Shown here: one piece after another, positions 25,642 through 33,790 of the stretch
Position numbering within the stretch: the first letter of the stretch is position 1
How the letters are laid out: each line of letters begins with the position of its first letter
Assembly: GCA_029260215.1 (NCBI GenBank)
Contig: JAJDDQ010000011.1
Coordinates: 1 to 46,395, forward strand
Direction: 5' to 3'
Length of the DNA: 46,395 nucleotides
From: Phycisphaerae bacterium
GTDB lineage: Bacteria > Planctomycetota > Phycisphaerae > UBA1845
Made by a program: the position numbers and the translations under genes
Notes under the pieces: model-generated
Database searches by the model: none
Seen by the model: the letters and a program-made list of their open reading frames with translations, nothing else
What the model was told of the DNA's origin: nothing

Positions 25642-26034
25642 GGCCTAGCCTCCGGTCGGGTTCGTCGTCATGGCCGGCAACAACTGCCAGCGACTCGATA
25701 CCCGTCGCGGGACACGGAACGGATCACCAATTTCGAGATTTATTTGGAGCACGTTTCGAAGGCGCTGGAATGTCTACACGAGGGCGTCGGCGCAGAGCGA
25801 GTATCTCGCCGGTGGCCCGGCTGGGCCGACGACGATCGATTGGAGGCGTTGAGTGTCCGGTTGATCAAGAGCGATGTGATGCACGCTGGCGTCTGGCCAC
25901 CACGGCGCATATTTGAACAATCGGCGCGTCTTGCCCTGACTCCTTTCAGAGGTTCGGTGTATGCAGTAGAATCCACGCGGTTCCTGGAGTTTTCAGTCGT
26001 CACGCCGCAGTTTTCGGGTCAGTCAACGAGGTAA
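25594..26034 (+). CDS. Possible small hypothetical protein before the sigma-kinase genes
   Basis: Open frame of up to 146 residues ending 6 bases before the next gene. The part after about residue 40 has protein-like composition (ITNFEIYLEHVSKALECLHE, RFLEFSVVTPQF), but the first 40 residues lie opposite the start of the gene on the other strand and are probably not coding. No good start with a ribosome binding site was found. It may equally be a leader region carrying the promoters of the two divergent operons. Confidence 0.3.
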   Translation: MRTFNKSSRCVGSGRHGLASGRVRRHGRQQLPATRYPSRDTERITNFEIYLEHVSKALECLHEGVGAERVSRRWPGWADDDRLEALSVRLIKSDVMHAGVWPPRRIFEQSARLALTPFRGSVYAVESTRFLEFSVVTPQFSGQSTR

Positions 26035-26040
26035 CGCCAC

Positions 26041-26667
26041 ATGATGAGCACTGGATTCACGGACGCCTTTGCCAAAGATCCGGTTGGTGAATTGGATCGA
26101 CTCTTTCGAATGGTGGCGGACCGCTATGAGCGCTGGCTGCGAAGTGGCCGAATGACGCAGCGCTTCGCTCGGAAACGCGTGTCGCTTGGCACGGTGAACC
26201 GCCGGGTTCTGCAATCAATTCAACGAAAAATCGACAACGGAGAGGAAATCAACGGATCCCTGGTCGAGGCCGTTGCAATGCGGTCCATCTACGACAAGCT
26301 GAGCGAACTGAACAGGCAGGAACAACGACGCGGTGATGATGGCCGCATGCCGCAACTGTCTCAGTTGGCAACTCCTTCATCCGAGCGCGCGATTGAGCCG
26401 GTCAACCCGGTTCAGCTGACGGAACAGGATCCGGCGGAACTCGCCTCGCGTTCGGAAATCCTTCAGGCCGTACGCGCACTGTTCGTTGATCCCGAGCTCA
26501 ACGAGCAGGAAGCGATGCTGCTGCGTCATCTGTTTGTACATCAAAAAACAAAGGCGGCGGCCGATCACGCCGGCATCCCCCACAGCACCGCCAAGCGCAA
26601 GTTTCGAGAATTGTTTGCCAAGTTGCGTCGCCACTTCGGTGATCTTGAAGATGCGTTGGAGGCGTGA
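26041..26667 (+). CDS. Sigma-70-like (ECF) factor paired with a Ser/Thr kinase
   Basis: 208 residues. The C-terminal part is a region 4-like HTH: LNEQEAMLLRHLFVHQKTKA then AADHAGIPHSTAKRKFREL. The N-terminal half (about 1-105) is helical and matches the general look of planctomycete sigma factors encoded beside protein kinases, though region 2 is hard to see, so a plain HTH regulator remains possible. Its stop overlaps the start of the kinase gene (TGATG), which strongly links the two. It is divergent from the traF-ECF operon. Confidence 0.65.
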   Translation: MMSTGFTDAFAKDPVGELDRLFRMVADRYERWLRSGRMTQRFARKRVSLGTVNRRVLQSIQRKIDNGEEINGSLVEAVAMRSIYDKLSELNRQEQRRGDDGRMPQLSQLATPSSERAIEPVNPVQLTEQDPAELASRSEILQAVRALFVDPELNEQEAMLLRHLFVHQKTKAAADHAGIPHSTAKRKFRELFAKLRRHFGDLEDALEA

Positions 26668-28280
26668 TGGGTTCATCTGACACGGCAAGATCCGACGTGA
26701 ACAAGCCCGTTCACGGCGAGACGCATGCAGACTGTGCCGCCATTGAGAGGGCCTGTGAGAAGCTGCGCTCGGCCTGCCGCGACGCCATTCCGGCGGTGGA
26801 ACGTATTGCTGATTTCGTACCGCCGACGCGTCATGCCAATGCCTGTGAACGAGCGGAAACACTGATCGACCTTGTCGGCGTCCATCTCCGCGCGCGTATC
26901 GAACGACTCGGCAATCCCGATCTGGGTGAATATTTGCAGCTGGCCGGCGACGACGCCGAACTGCAGCGGGAATTGCGAACGCTCTTTCGCAACGTTGTGG
27001 GGGCGTTTAAGCGTGAGCTTGATATCGAAGTCGTTCATTCCATTTACCCACTCACGCCAGGAGCACGGTCCGTCGTGTACGCGGCGCGAGACCGCGCTCC
27101 CGATCTCGACCAGGCCGCGGACGTGGCCGTAAAGGTTCTGCATCCCGAACTGCGCGACGACGTCGAATCACGTGAGCGATTCCATCAGGAGGTGGAATTG
27201 CTCAAACGTGCACGGATGCACACTGAGCGCGTCGTTCGTGTCTTCGAAGCGGGGCATTTGACGTATTTGCCGGACAACGTTCGGCGCTGCCCTGCGATTG
27301 TGATGGAGCATTGCCACGGAACACTGCATGACCGCATCGGCGATTATCGGGGTGACGCCGCGGCGGAATTGGTGTTACACATCGCGGTTGCCGTTCAAAA
27401 ACTCCACGACGACGGCATCGTGCTGCGCGACCTCAAGCCGAGCAATGTCTTGATGCGCCGGACGGCGGATGGAGACGTCCCCGTGCTCGCCGACCTGGGA
27501 ATCGCGAAAGATCAGTGGCAGCAACCGGACATTACCACCGACGAAATCGCGCCGCGCGGAACGCCCGGTCACCGATCACCGCAGGCCGTGCGGGGCGAAC
27601 GCCTCAATACCGATCATGACGAAAAAAGCGAGGATGTTTGGGGAATCGGAGCGCTTTTGTTTCAGATGCTGCATCCCGATCATCGCAGTTTCGTAGATCG
27701 TGAACACGATCTGGATGACCCAAGCCGCCTTCGCGAGATGATTGCTCAAGGACTTCCTCAGGTCGATGACGTGTTGCGTGCGATCATTAATGATTGCCTT
27801 TCGCCTCGTTGTGTGGATCGGCCGTCCATGGCCGACGTATCTGAACGACTCCGGCTCCACGCGTCTTTGCGAACGAAACATCCAAACAAAAAAAATCGCG
27901 ACGTGCGCATCGTTGCGACGTGCATGATCATCTTTGTCGCTGCGGCAATCTGGTTTACCGTTCGGACGAGTTTCCAAAACGGGGATGACGCTCCGGGAAA
28001 CTCGCATATCAACAAACACCCGATTCAGCTCCACCCCGCGTTGTGGGATACGAGATTTACCGACGCAGAGATCGTCCTGATCTATCGAATTGATCCTGAC
28101 AAGCGATCCGAGAGCCTGGACGTTATCCTCGGGCAATCTCTGGATTCGGACTCCCGGAGAGCCTTCGACAAGGCCAACATACCGCAAGACCAACGAGACA
28201 GGCTATTTCGAAAGCGAAGCGAAACGCCTCTTTTCGACGGCAAGGACGACCTCGTCGCGTACCGCTATTCGCTGCGTTAG
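26667..28280 (+). CDS. Membrane-anchored Ser/Thr protein kinase with a long N-terminal extension
   Basis: 537 residues from the ATG at 26667 (a GTG at 26664 is also possible). The kinase domain covers about 125-400: Lys156 in VAVKVL, catalytic loop LRDLKPSNVL with Asp255, and DLG (276-278) in place of DFG, followed by GTPGHRSPQA and VWGIGALLFQML. About 120 helical residues precede it, unlike typical PknB kinases, which begin with the kinase. One membrane helix (about 413-433, VRIVATCMIIFVAAAIWF) leads to a C-terminal domain of about 100 residues on the far side, without PASTA or other known repeats. It is coupled to the sigma-like gene and may control it by phosphorylation, as known for other planctomycete sigma-kinase pairs. 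Confidence 0.85.
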   Translation: MGSSDTARSDVNKPVHGETHADCAAIERACEKLRSACRDAIPAVERIADFVPPTRHANACERAETLIDLVGVHLRARIERLGNPDLGEYLQLAGDDAELQRELRTLFRNVVGAFKRELDIEVVHSIYPLTPGARSVVYAARDRAPDLDQAADVAVKVLHPELRDDVESRERFHQEVELLKRARMHTERVVRVFEAGHLTYLPDNVRRCPAIVMEHCHGTLHDRIGDYRGDAAAELVLHIAVAVQKLHDDGIVLRDLKPSNVLMRRTADGDVPVLADLGIAKDQWQQPDITTDEIAPRGTPGHRSPQAVRGERLNTDHDEKSEDVWGIGALLFQMLHPDHRSFVDREHDLDDPSRLREMIAQGLPQVDDVLRAIINDCLSPRCVDRPSMADVSERLRLHASLRTKHPNKKNRDVRIVATCMIIFVAAAIWFTVRTSFQNGDDAPGNSHINKHPIQLHPALWDTRFTDAEIVLIYRIDPDKRSESLDVILGQSLDSDSRRAFDKANIPQDQRDRLFRKRSETPLFDGKDDLVAYRYSLR

Positions 28281-29575
28281 CGTCCGTCCTCAGTTTGCGT
28301 GAGCATCGCCTCAGCCAGCGCGGCGCATGATCGGGCGATCGCCTCGGTGTAGTTCCGGTCCTGGGAATTCGCCAGTCCGAACCAGATCGGCCGGGACGTT
28401 TTCAGATCGATGATTCGAACACTCACCGCTCCCTGGAACGCTTGTACGTTGCGAACCAACCTTGTGTCCCGGTCCAGGAAAACGTCGTCGGGACTCTCAA
28501 AGAGCCGAACGGACTCCATGTCGACCGGCGCGGGTTGCGTTCCGGCAACGTTCGCAAGATTCGTCGCCGCACGAAGCGCACTAAGGTCGACATCGCCTGC
28601 CCCTGTGAACGAGGGCGCAAACGACATTGGGTTGACGAAACGATCCTCGCGTTCATCGTCCCACACGCGTCGCTCCTGCGTGCGCTTGCGGGCCACGTCC
28701 GGATGCGATTCAACGAAAGCCGTGAGCTCATCTTCCAATCCCGCAGACGCAGACGACGACTCATCGTCGTGTACAAATACGGTCGACTCGTCCGCCTTGG
28801 AAGCGAACGTGAGCAAATCGCTCTCGTATTCATGCACCCGTGTGTTGTAATTTGCCACATCACGCAGGTATTGGTCGCGAAGGTTTTCGTATGTGTCCCA
28901 GTCCTCAGGCGTAACCCGCCAGGGAATCTCGACCGTCACGGGGTTGTTGGGCACCTTTACCGCATGCACGACGATGTAGAATGACACCGCGTCCTGTTCT
29001 CCCTGTTCGATCTCCTCGCGCTGTAGCGGCGTCAGGTTAATGATGTCATTGCTGACGATGTCCGAGTATTCCGCCAGCTTCATGACGCGATAGTCACGAT
29101 CCGCCAGGCTGACGTCACGCTTTTGGAGTTCGGCGAACAGAAGGTCGCTCACGAACTGGCCCGCCGCGGACGATCCGCCGACCAGGCTTTCCCGACCGAT
29201 GACGGTAATCAGCTGAGCGTCACGCGGATCGAACGCACCGCCCTCCGAACTGCGCACTTCGGCCGGCGTGTTGGTCAGGAGGTCCGCGTCTTCCGGGGTC
29301 AGTCGCGGTGGTTGCGGCGGGATAGGTCGGATGGGTAGATCCAGACGGGTTTGGATCAACCCGCTTACGTCCAGTTCATTCCGGGCCGTTGAGCGCGATG
29401 CGCGACGCGAATTTCGGGCATAGGTTTGGCCGCTGGATCCGCTTCCGCCCCACCCATTCCGCAGCCCGCCAGCAATCCCTTTGTCGAGTTCACCGATCGT
29501 TTCGCATCCTGACAACAATGCGACGCCCAAAACGGACTGAAAAATGACGATGTAACGCTTTTGAAATCGGTTCAT
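28277..29575 (-). CDS. Large lipoprotein of unknown function
   Basis: 432 residues. The N-terminus is a clear lipoprotein signal (VIFQSVLGVALLSGC, Cys24 as lipid site), so it is anchored in a membrane facing the periplasm. After a Ser/Gly/Arg linker, the body has LITVIGRESLVGGSSAAGQF and VSDLLFAELQKRDVSLADRD, and near the end VRIIDLKTSRPIWFGLANSQ. These bring to mind FlgO/CsgG-like periplasmic domains; that likeness is weak and was not tested. An acidic middle part (HDDESSSASAGLEDELTAF) looks disordered. It faces the kinase gene tail to tail with overlapping stops, so it might be its sensor partner in the same compartment. Confidence 0.7.
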   Translation of the reverse strand: MNRFQKRYIVIFQSVLGVALLSGCETIGELDKGIAGGLRNGWGGSGSSGQTYARNSRRASRSTARNELDVSGLIQTRLDLPIRPIPPQPPRLTPEDADLLTNTPAEVRSSEGGAFDPRDAQLITVIGRESLVGGSSAAGQFVSDLLFAELQKRDVSLADRDYRVMKLAEYSDIVSNDIINLTPLQREEIEQGEQDAVSFYIVVHAVKVPNNPVTVEIPWRVTPEDWDTYENLRDQYLRDVANYNTRVHEYESDLLTFASKADESTVFVHDDESSSASAGLEDELTAFVESHPDVARKRTQERRVWDDEREDRFVNPMSFAPSFTGAGDVDLSALRAATNLANVAGTQPAPVDMESVRLFESPDDVFLDRDTRLVRNVQAFQGAVSVRIIDLKTSRPIWFGLANSQDRNYTEAIARSCAALAEAMLTQTEDGR

Positions 29576-29903
29576 TTGACGTTGTGCCCTTCAAGCTCTA
29601 CGAGTTGATATTCCATTGGTTTGTCAATTCTGCCTGTTCAAGCCAGCACACCGCCGGCCCTCGACGCCAACGATTAGCATCGCGCCGCGACCGTTCTCGC
29701 CGGGGCGTATCCCAACGATCGAAGTCAGAACAGTCAAGGTGTTTTTTCAAGAACGGGTGTGATTACACCAACGCCAGCTACTGGGCTGGCGCTTAACTTG
29801 GCGGCTCATCTCACCCGGACAGGCACGTAGAAAGCGGTAGTCAAGTAATTGGCCGGGATACGACATCGCATCGGCGATCTACGACACAAACGGCGGGGCA
29901 ACG
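29576..29903. other. Intergenic region with one strong hairpin
   Basis: About 330 bases between the lipoprotein start and the toxin end. No protein-like frame was seen. CGCCAGC at 29772-29778 and GCTGGCG at 29785-29791 form a seven-base hairpin with loop TACTGG, without a T run. It might end the toxin-antitoxin transcript. The promoter of the lipoprotein gene should lie at the left side. Confidence 0.45.
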
Positions 29904-30218
29904 TTACGTGGCGTCGTCGACAAGCCGGTTGGTTTCCTGAGCGGCGTGCCGAAAGTGGATCACATCAACACCTTGCCGCGCTTCGTCCACGCGATAGAAG
30001 ATCAGATAATTGCCGAACACGACCCTGCGGATCTCGGTGCCGACCTCAGCCGACGCTTTCTCGGCGATGGGGTGGCGGTGCGGCCAATGCGTCAGATCGT
30101 ACAAGTCGGCGAGCCAAGCGGTGACACGCTCCACGGAGGTGTAATGTTTCAGCAGGTATTCAACCTGTCGATCGATCGCCGCGACCACACGCGGCATGTA
30201 CCGAACGCGGTAGCTCAT
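29904..30218 (-). CDS. ParE/RelE-family toxin
   Basis: 104 residues with the compact ParE/RelE layout: YRVRYMPRVVAAIDRQVEYL at the start, a helix with RVTAWLADLYDLTHWPHRHP, and the strands EIRRVVFGNYLIFYRVDEAR and VDVIHFRHAAQE. ParE members poison DNA gyrase and RelE members cleave mRNA; the two cannot be told apart here, though the arrangement with a Phd/YefM antitoxin occurs with both. Its start overlaps the antitoxin stop by four bases (ATGA). It probably stabilises the element. Confidence 0.88.
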   Translation of the reverse strand: MSYRVRYMPRVVAAIDRQVEYLLKHYTSVERVTAWLADLYDLTHWPHRHPIAEKASAEVGTEIRRVVFGNYLIFYRVDEARQGVDVIHFRHAAQETNRLVDDAT

Positions 30219-30505
30219 CGATCGAGATTCAGATCGTGCTTGCGCGCGATTCCACGCAGCGCGTCGCTGGCGTCCTGACCAAGTCCCGCATCGGCGTCGG
30301 CCAGACCCTGCTTAATCGCCGCGATATCGCTGGCGAATTCAGCCTGACGCACGAGTTCGTCGTAAACGGCCGGGCTGAGTACGACCGCCGCCGGACGCCC
30401 GTTGTGGGTGATGACCATCGGCCGCCCGGTCTCCTGAATCTGGCGCAGGTGCTCGGTAAGGCGAGCGCGATGTTCGCTCATCGGGTGGATGTCTTCGGCG
30501 CGCAT
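30215..30505 (-). CDS. Phd/YefM-family antitoxin
   Basis: 96 residues from the ATG at 30505, with GAGG upstream. The N-terminal Phd/YefM DNA-binding fold is seen in HRARLTEHLRQIQETGRPMV and ITHNGRPAAVVLSPAVYDEL. The C-terminal helix (KQGLADADAGLGQDASDALR) would wrap the toxin. Antitoxins of this family repress their own promoter together with the toxin, and the repeats at 30541-30558 just upstream would suit that. Confidence 0.87.
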   Translation of the reverse strand: MRAEDIHPMSEHRARLTEHLRQIQETGRPMVITHNGRPAAVVLSPAVYDELVRQAEFASDIAAIKQGLADADAGLGQDASDALRGIARKHDLNLDR

Positions 30506-30540
30506 GCTCCAGTCCTCATCTTCTTGCGATGCTACAACAG

Positions 30541-30581
30541 ATTGTACAAGTAATTGTAACATAGAAAATTACGTAAGTCGA
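30541..30581 (-). promoter_or_regulatory. Candidate promoter/operator of the toxin-antitoxin operon
   Basis: On the minus strand -35 TCGACT (30576-30581), a 17-base spacer and -10 TACAAT (30553-30558), followed by a second TACAAT within the palindrome TTGTACAA. The duplicated element spanning the -10 region is where an antitoxin would bind. The -35 matches the consensus in four of six bases only. Confidence 0.45.
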
Positions 30582-30708
30582 GAAAAAAACACCCAAAGGC
30601 GCCCAACATGCATGCGTATCGCGGTCCATCGGCCGGCGGATGCCCCTTTTCCCAAGCCAGCAAGAACAGACCCGCCGCCGGGGACGGGCTTCGCATCGAT
30701 TCGGGACA

Positions 30709-30990
30709 TCAATGCTCCGAAGGCAGGTACAGCGTCCAGAACGTTCCATCGAATCCCGCCCAGACATCGACGGAATTCAGCGGAAAGTCTGTAAACGGAA
30801 TCGCCTGAGTGATGGCGGGTTTTTCACCGGAATCGGCCCGCATGGTAAGAACGGCGGATTGGCCCCCGCGGACCTTGAGATGCCAAAACTGTAGCGAACA
30901 CAGCCGGTCATCTTGCGCCATCGCCCTGTCCATTTTCGGATCACCGAAGTACGACGCGATCGCGTCGATCAGCCAATAAGCACCGCCGCG
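30709..30990 (-). pseudogene. DUF6876-like gene, N-terminal part lost
   Basis: The last 93 or so residues match the C-terminal part of small DUF6876-type proteins: GGAYWLIDAIASYFGDPKM, QFWHLKVRGGQSAVLTMRAD and the closing TDFPLNSVDVWAGF then LPSEH. The N-terminal portion of the family does not occur upstream. Instead, from about 30990 the other strand encodes the end of an IS4-type transposase. The frame continues open through that DNA to 31152, but those residues are not family-like. Insertion or rearrangement has probably removed the start of the gene. Confidence 0.65.
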
Positions 30991-31203
30991 GTGCAAGCGA
31001 TTGGTACAACCTGGCTTCTTATGGCTTTGGGCGACGACGCAATGGCCGCGCGACTCATCACCGCCGCCTTGGCGAGCATGGCAATGCACGTTGTGGGCAA
31101 CCGGCCAGGACGCGTGGAACCCCGCGCGATCAAGCGCCGCCCCAAAGAACATGCGTTACTCACCAAACCACCCGCCGAAGCCAAGGCCAAACTACGGAAA
31201 TGA
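30991..31203 (+). pseudogene. IS4-family transposase remnant, C-terminus only
   Basis: About 70 residues ending at 31203. The stretch AMHVVGNRPGRVEPRAIKRR followed by PKEHALLTKPPAEAKAKL is the ending I recognise from IS4-family transposases of planctomycetes. No DDE motifs are left. The fragment begins at the break point of the DUF6876-like gene, where a 15-base palindrome GCACCGC-C-GCGGTGC (30980-30994) sits. Confidence 0.65.
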
Positions 31204-31293
31204 AAATCGATGTAAGTCCTTGCTACATAACCAGCAGTGCCATTCGCGACTGACCCCTGTTTCCCCGTTTCGTCCCCCGTTTCCGTTTCGCTG

Positions 31294-33285
31294 CTATTTC
31301 TTCTCCTCGTACCATTCCTCTGGGATTAGCTTCTCGCCCCGGCGCCACTCCTCCACCTCGTGAACGCCGTCGATATCACTGTAGATGCTGCCGTCTGCAT
31401 GATCAAGTACTATCGCCTGCCATGCGCCGTCCGTACCGATGATTGAATCCGCAAGGGTTCTGAACATCTTCTTTACGGCTTGGACGTCCTCGTCTTCATA
31501 CTTATGATCGTCCTCTTCTTCTTCGCGTCCGCGTCGCACTTTCGGGAAATATACCTGGCTGGGCTGATCGAATATTACGAAACTGGGCACTGACGAGACG
31601 GCCTGCCCGATGAAGTGCTCTTGCAACGAGCAAAAGAGAGCCAGATGGAAGGACACCCAATTGGATGCACTCCCGACTTCCGCCAAGTAGTGCCAACTGT
31701 CATCGGTGCTGAGCACTGAAATGTTCAGATCCTCCACATCAAATCTCGGTGCGACTTCGCGGTATTTCCCTTCCACGTCCAACGTCTTGAGGTGATAGAG
31801 CATTCTCTGCGCGATCCGCACGGTAGCTGCTTTGAGCCTCTTCGTGACACCCCCTCGATCCACTATCCTGTTCAATCGCTCAGATTCAGATTGAAGCAAG
31901 GACACTTCGTCGTGGAACTCCCCGCCATCGCCGAGGCTCTCGAAGGTCTCCAGTGACGCTTTCAGGTGGCCCAAGAAAAAGAACATGTTCTTCCTTCTTT
32001 GGAACTCCTCCTGGGCCTTGGTGTCGCGAGCAAGCAAGATGTCATATCGGCCCTGGTGCGCCTTTTTAGCCTCAAGCAGCGACCCCAGCTCCACCTTTAG
32101 GCCATCCTCTTCCCTTGAGAACGATGTAGGTATTTCCTCGAGCAATTTGGATTCGCCCTCGTACGCTCGGAATGCATTCCCAATCTTGCGAAGCTCCGAC
32201 TTGCTGCGGGGATGCTCCGCACTACCACAAGCGGGGCAGCTGTTCGATCCCTTGGAAATATCCTCCAACCGTTGCGAAATGTGCAGCCTGTCAACTCGTC
32301 TTCTTACAGCGTTGCCATAGTCGGTAAAACTGCCCTTGAGACGATCAAGGGTGCTCAGCCTCTTCTTCACAAGGGCAATTTCTGTGCTGAGGCCGTTCTC
32401 CTCAGTCTCCAATCGAGCGAACTCATCGTTGGAACCACGAACGTCATCAGCGTCGGTATTTGTGTGATCCGGAACATTTTCAAGAATGCGCTTGGCCGCC
32501 AGCAGAAGATCCTCTGACGTCGCGGTCTCCGTGATCTTCTCGTCGAGCAACCCATATTCGACTGCCACCCTAAGATGGCCGACCATGTTGTTCATCCAGG
32601 ACAACGAGTGCGCCTTCGCCTTCTCGAGTTCCCGACTTAGGCGCTTCAGTTTCTGCTCCACCTCTTGGAGTCGCTGCCTTGCCTGCAATATTTCGATGGT
32701 CTCCGCACCCAGTATAAAAGGAAACCAGTTCCGAAGCCGTTCTCTGTGTACGTGCGCGTGTGTCTTATAGAAGAGGATGTTCTGATTAGCTACGATATCT
32801 TGACTTTGGAACACGAGCGCCATCAGATCCCGAAATCCAAGGCGAGCCTGATACCCCCTCTGGTTCTCATCGCCCTCGAGGCTGAAATAGGGGACGGACG
32901 ATATGGTGTTCAAGATATTCTTCACTCCGTCGAGTGTCTCATTCGCCTCACCGATGGCAGGCGGGATACTGACAGCCGACGCACGCAGGACAAAGAACGC
33001 ATTGGAAACCTTGTTGCCGGTGGAAACACATCTTGCAAGGAGCATCTCCTCTGAGTCGGTCTGCACGACAACTCCATACCATAATGCGTTGTCACGGATC
33101 GTATCGATTGGGACAAAGCAATCGCTGGAGGCCAGGCAATAATCGATGATTGGGATGATGGCGGATTTGCCGGTTCGAGATCCGCCTGTGATTACATTCA
33201 CAACCCCGGGAGTGAACTCGACAACTCGGGGTGCGAATTGCGGATCCTTCGGCCAAATGACCAGCCGCAGCAGTTGGAATCTCAT
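31294..33285 (-). CDS. ABC-3C-type SMC-like ATPase (DUF3732 type) with zinc hook
   Basis: 663 residues. Rad50/SMC-like layout: N-terminal ATPase half with Walker A GGSRTGKS at 34-41, long coiled-coil arms (about 195-345 and 365-430), a zinc hook CPAC at 350-353 between them, and the C-terminal ATPase half with FVIFDQPSQVYFP, where Gln takes the place of the usual Walker B Glu. As I recall this is normal for DUF3732 proteins. Such ATPases are the motor of ABC three-component conflict systems, thought to act against foreign DNA such as phages and plasmids. Start and stop of the middle gene overlap (TAATG). Third gene of the operon. Confidence 0.85.
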   Translation of the reverse strand: MRFQLLRLVIWPKDPQFAPRVVEFTPGVVNVITGGSRTGKSAIIPIIDYCLASSDCFVPIDTIRDNALWYGVVVQTDSEEMLLARCVSTGNKVSNAFFVLRASAVSIPPAIGEANETLDGVKNILNTISSVPYFSLEGDENQRGYQARLGFRDLMALVFQSQDIVANQNILFYKTHAHVHRERLRNWFPFILGAETIEILQARQRLQEVEQKLKRLSRELEKAKAHSLSWMNNMVGHLRVAVEYGLLDEKITETATSEDLLLAAKRILENVPDHTNTDADDVRGSNDEFARLETEENGLSTEIALVKKRLSTLDRLKGSFTDYGNAVRRRVDRLHISQRLEDISKGSNSCPACGSAEHPRSKSELRKIGNAFRAYEGESKLLEEIPTSFSREEDGLKVELGSLLEAKKAHQGRYDILLARDTKAQEEFQRRKNMFFFLGHLKASLETFESLGDGGEFHDEVSLLQSESERLNRIVDRGGVTKRLKAATVRIAQRMLYHLKTLDVEGKYREVAPRFDVEDLNISVLSTDDSWHYLAEVGSASNWVSFHLALFCSLQEHFIGQAVSSVPSFVIFDQPSQVYFPKVRRGREEEEDDHKYEDEDVQAVKKMFRTLADSIIGTDGAWQAIVLDHADGSIYSDIDGVHEVEEWRRGEKLIPEEWYEEKK

Positions 33286-33788
33286 TAGAGGACCACCTTT
33301 AGATAAGTTGCAATTGTTGCAATATGATGCTCCGAAAACCAGCGACCGAGAATTGCGGCTTTTTTGCCGTCTTTGACGAACTGAGCCTTCAGCGCTTTGC
33401 CCCGCCGTGCCTGTCTCATGTCCTCTCGGGGATGAAGCTTTCCGGCGTCAGTATCCCACACAAGCAACCCTGCTGAAACCGCGATATCGATCGCGGCCAT
33501 CGTGTAACTGCGCTCCTGTTTGATCCTATCTTGTATGCTCATCAATAAATCGGACTCTTTTAAGTCCTCAAAACTGCGAATATACGATTGCAACCCCTTC
33601 CGCTTGTCGCTAATGGGCGTAATTAGTCTCGTGCTTGTCAGTAGCGGCACGGCTATAAAGTGAAGCAACGCGACCGGGGCGTCGCCACTCCGGTGCGATT
33701 CGCAGTAACCTGATGTGAACTGCCACAAGAGAAATGCGCCTACGGATGGAGAATTCCACTGGCGCACTTCTTCGACTAGTGTCTCCAT
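33285..33788 (-). CDS. ABC-3C middle component
   Basis: 167 residues between the two larger genes. The opening VRQWNSPSVGAFLLWQFTSGY and APVALLHFIAVPLLTS resembles middle components of ABC three-component systems, small helical or winged-helix proteins that bridge the ATPase and the third protein. A second helical region follows (MAAIDIAVSAGLLVWDTDAG, GKKAAILGRWFSEHHIATIA). It overlaps the ATPase start and is 2 bases after the first gene, so all three are made together. The molecular role is not known. Confidence 0.75.
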   Translation of the reverse strand: METLVEEVRQWNSPSVGAFLLWQFTSGYCESHRSGDAPVALLHFIAVPLLTSTRLITPISDKRKGLQSYIRSFEDLKESDLLMSIQDRIKQERSYTMAAIDIAVSAGLLVWDTDAGKLHPREDMRQARRGKALKAQFVKDGKKAAILGRWFSEHHIATIATYLKVVL

Positions 33789-33790
33789 AA

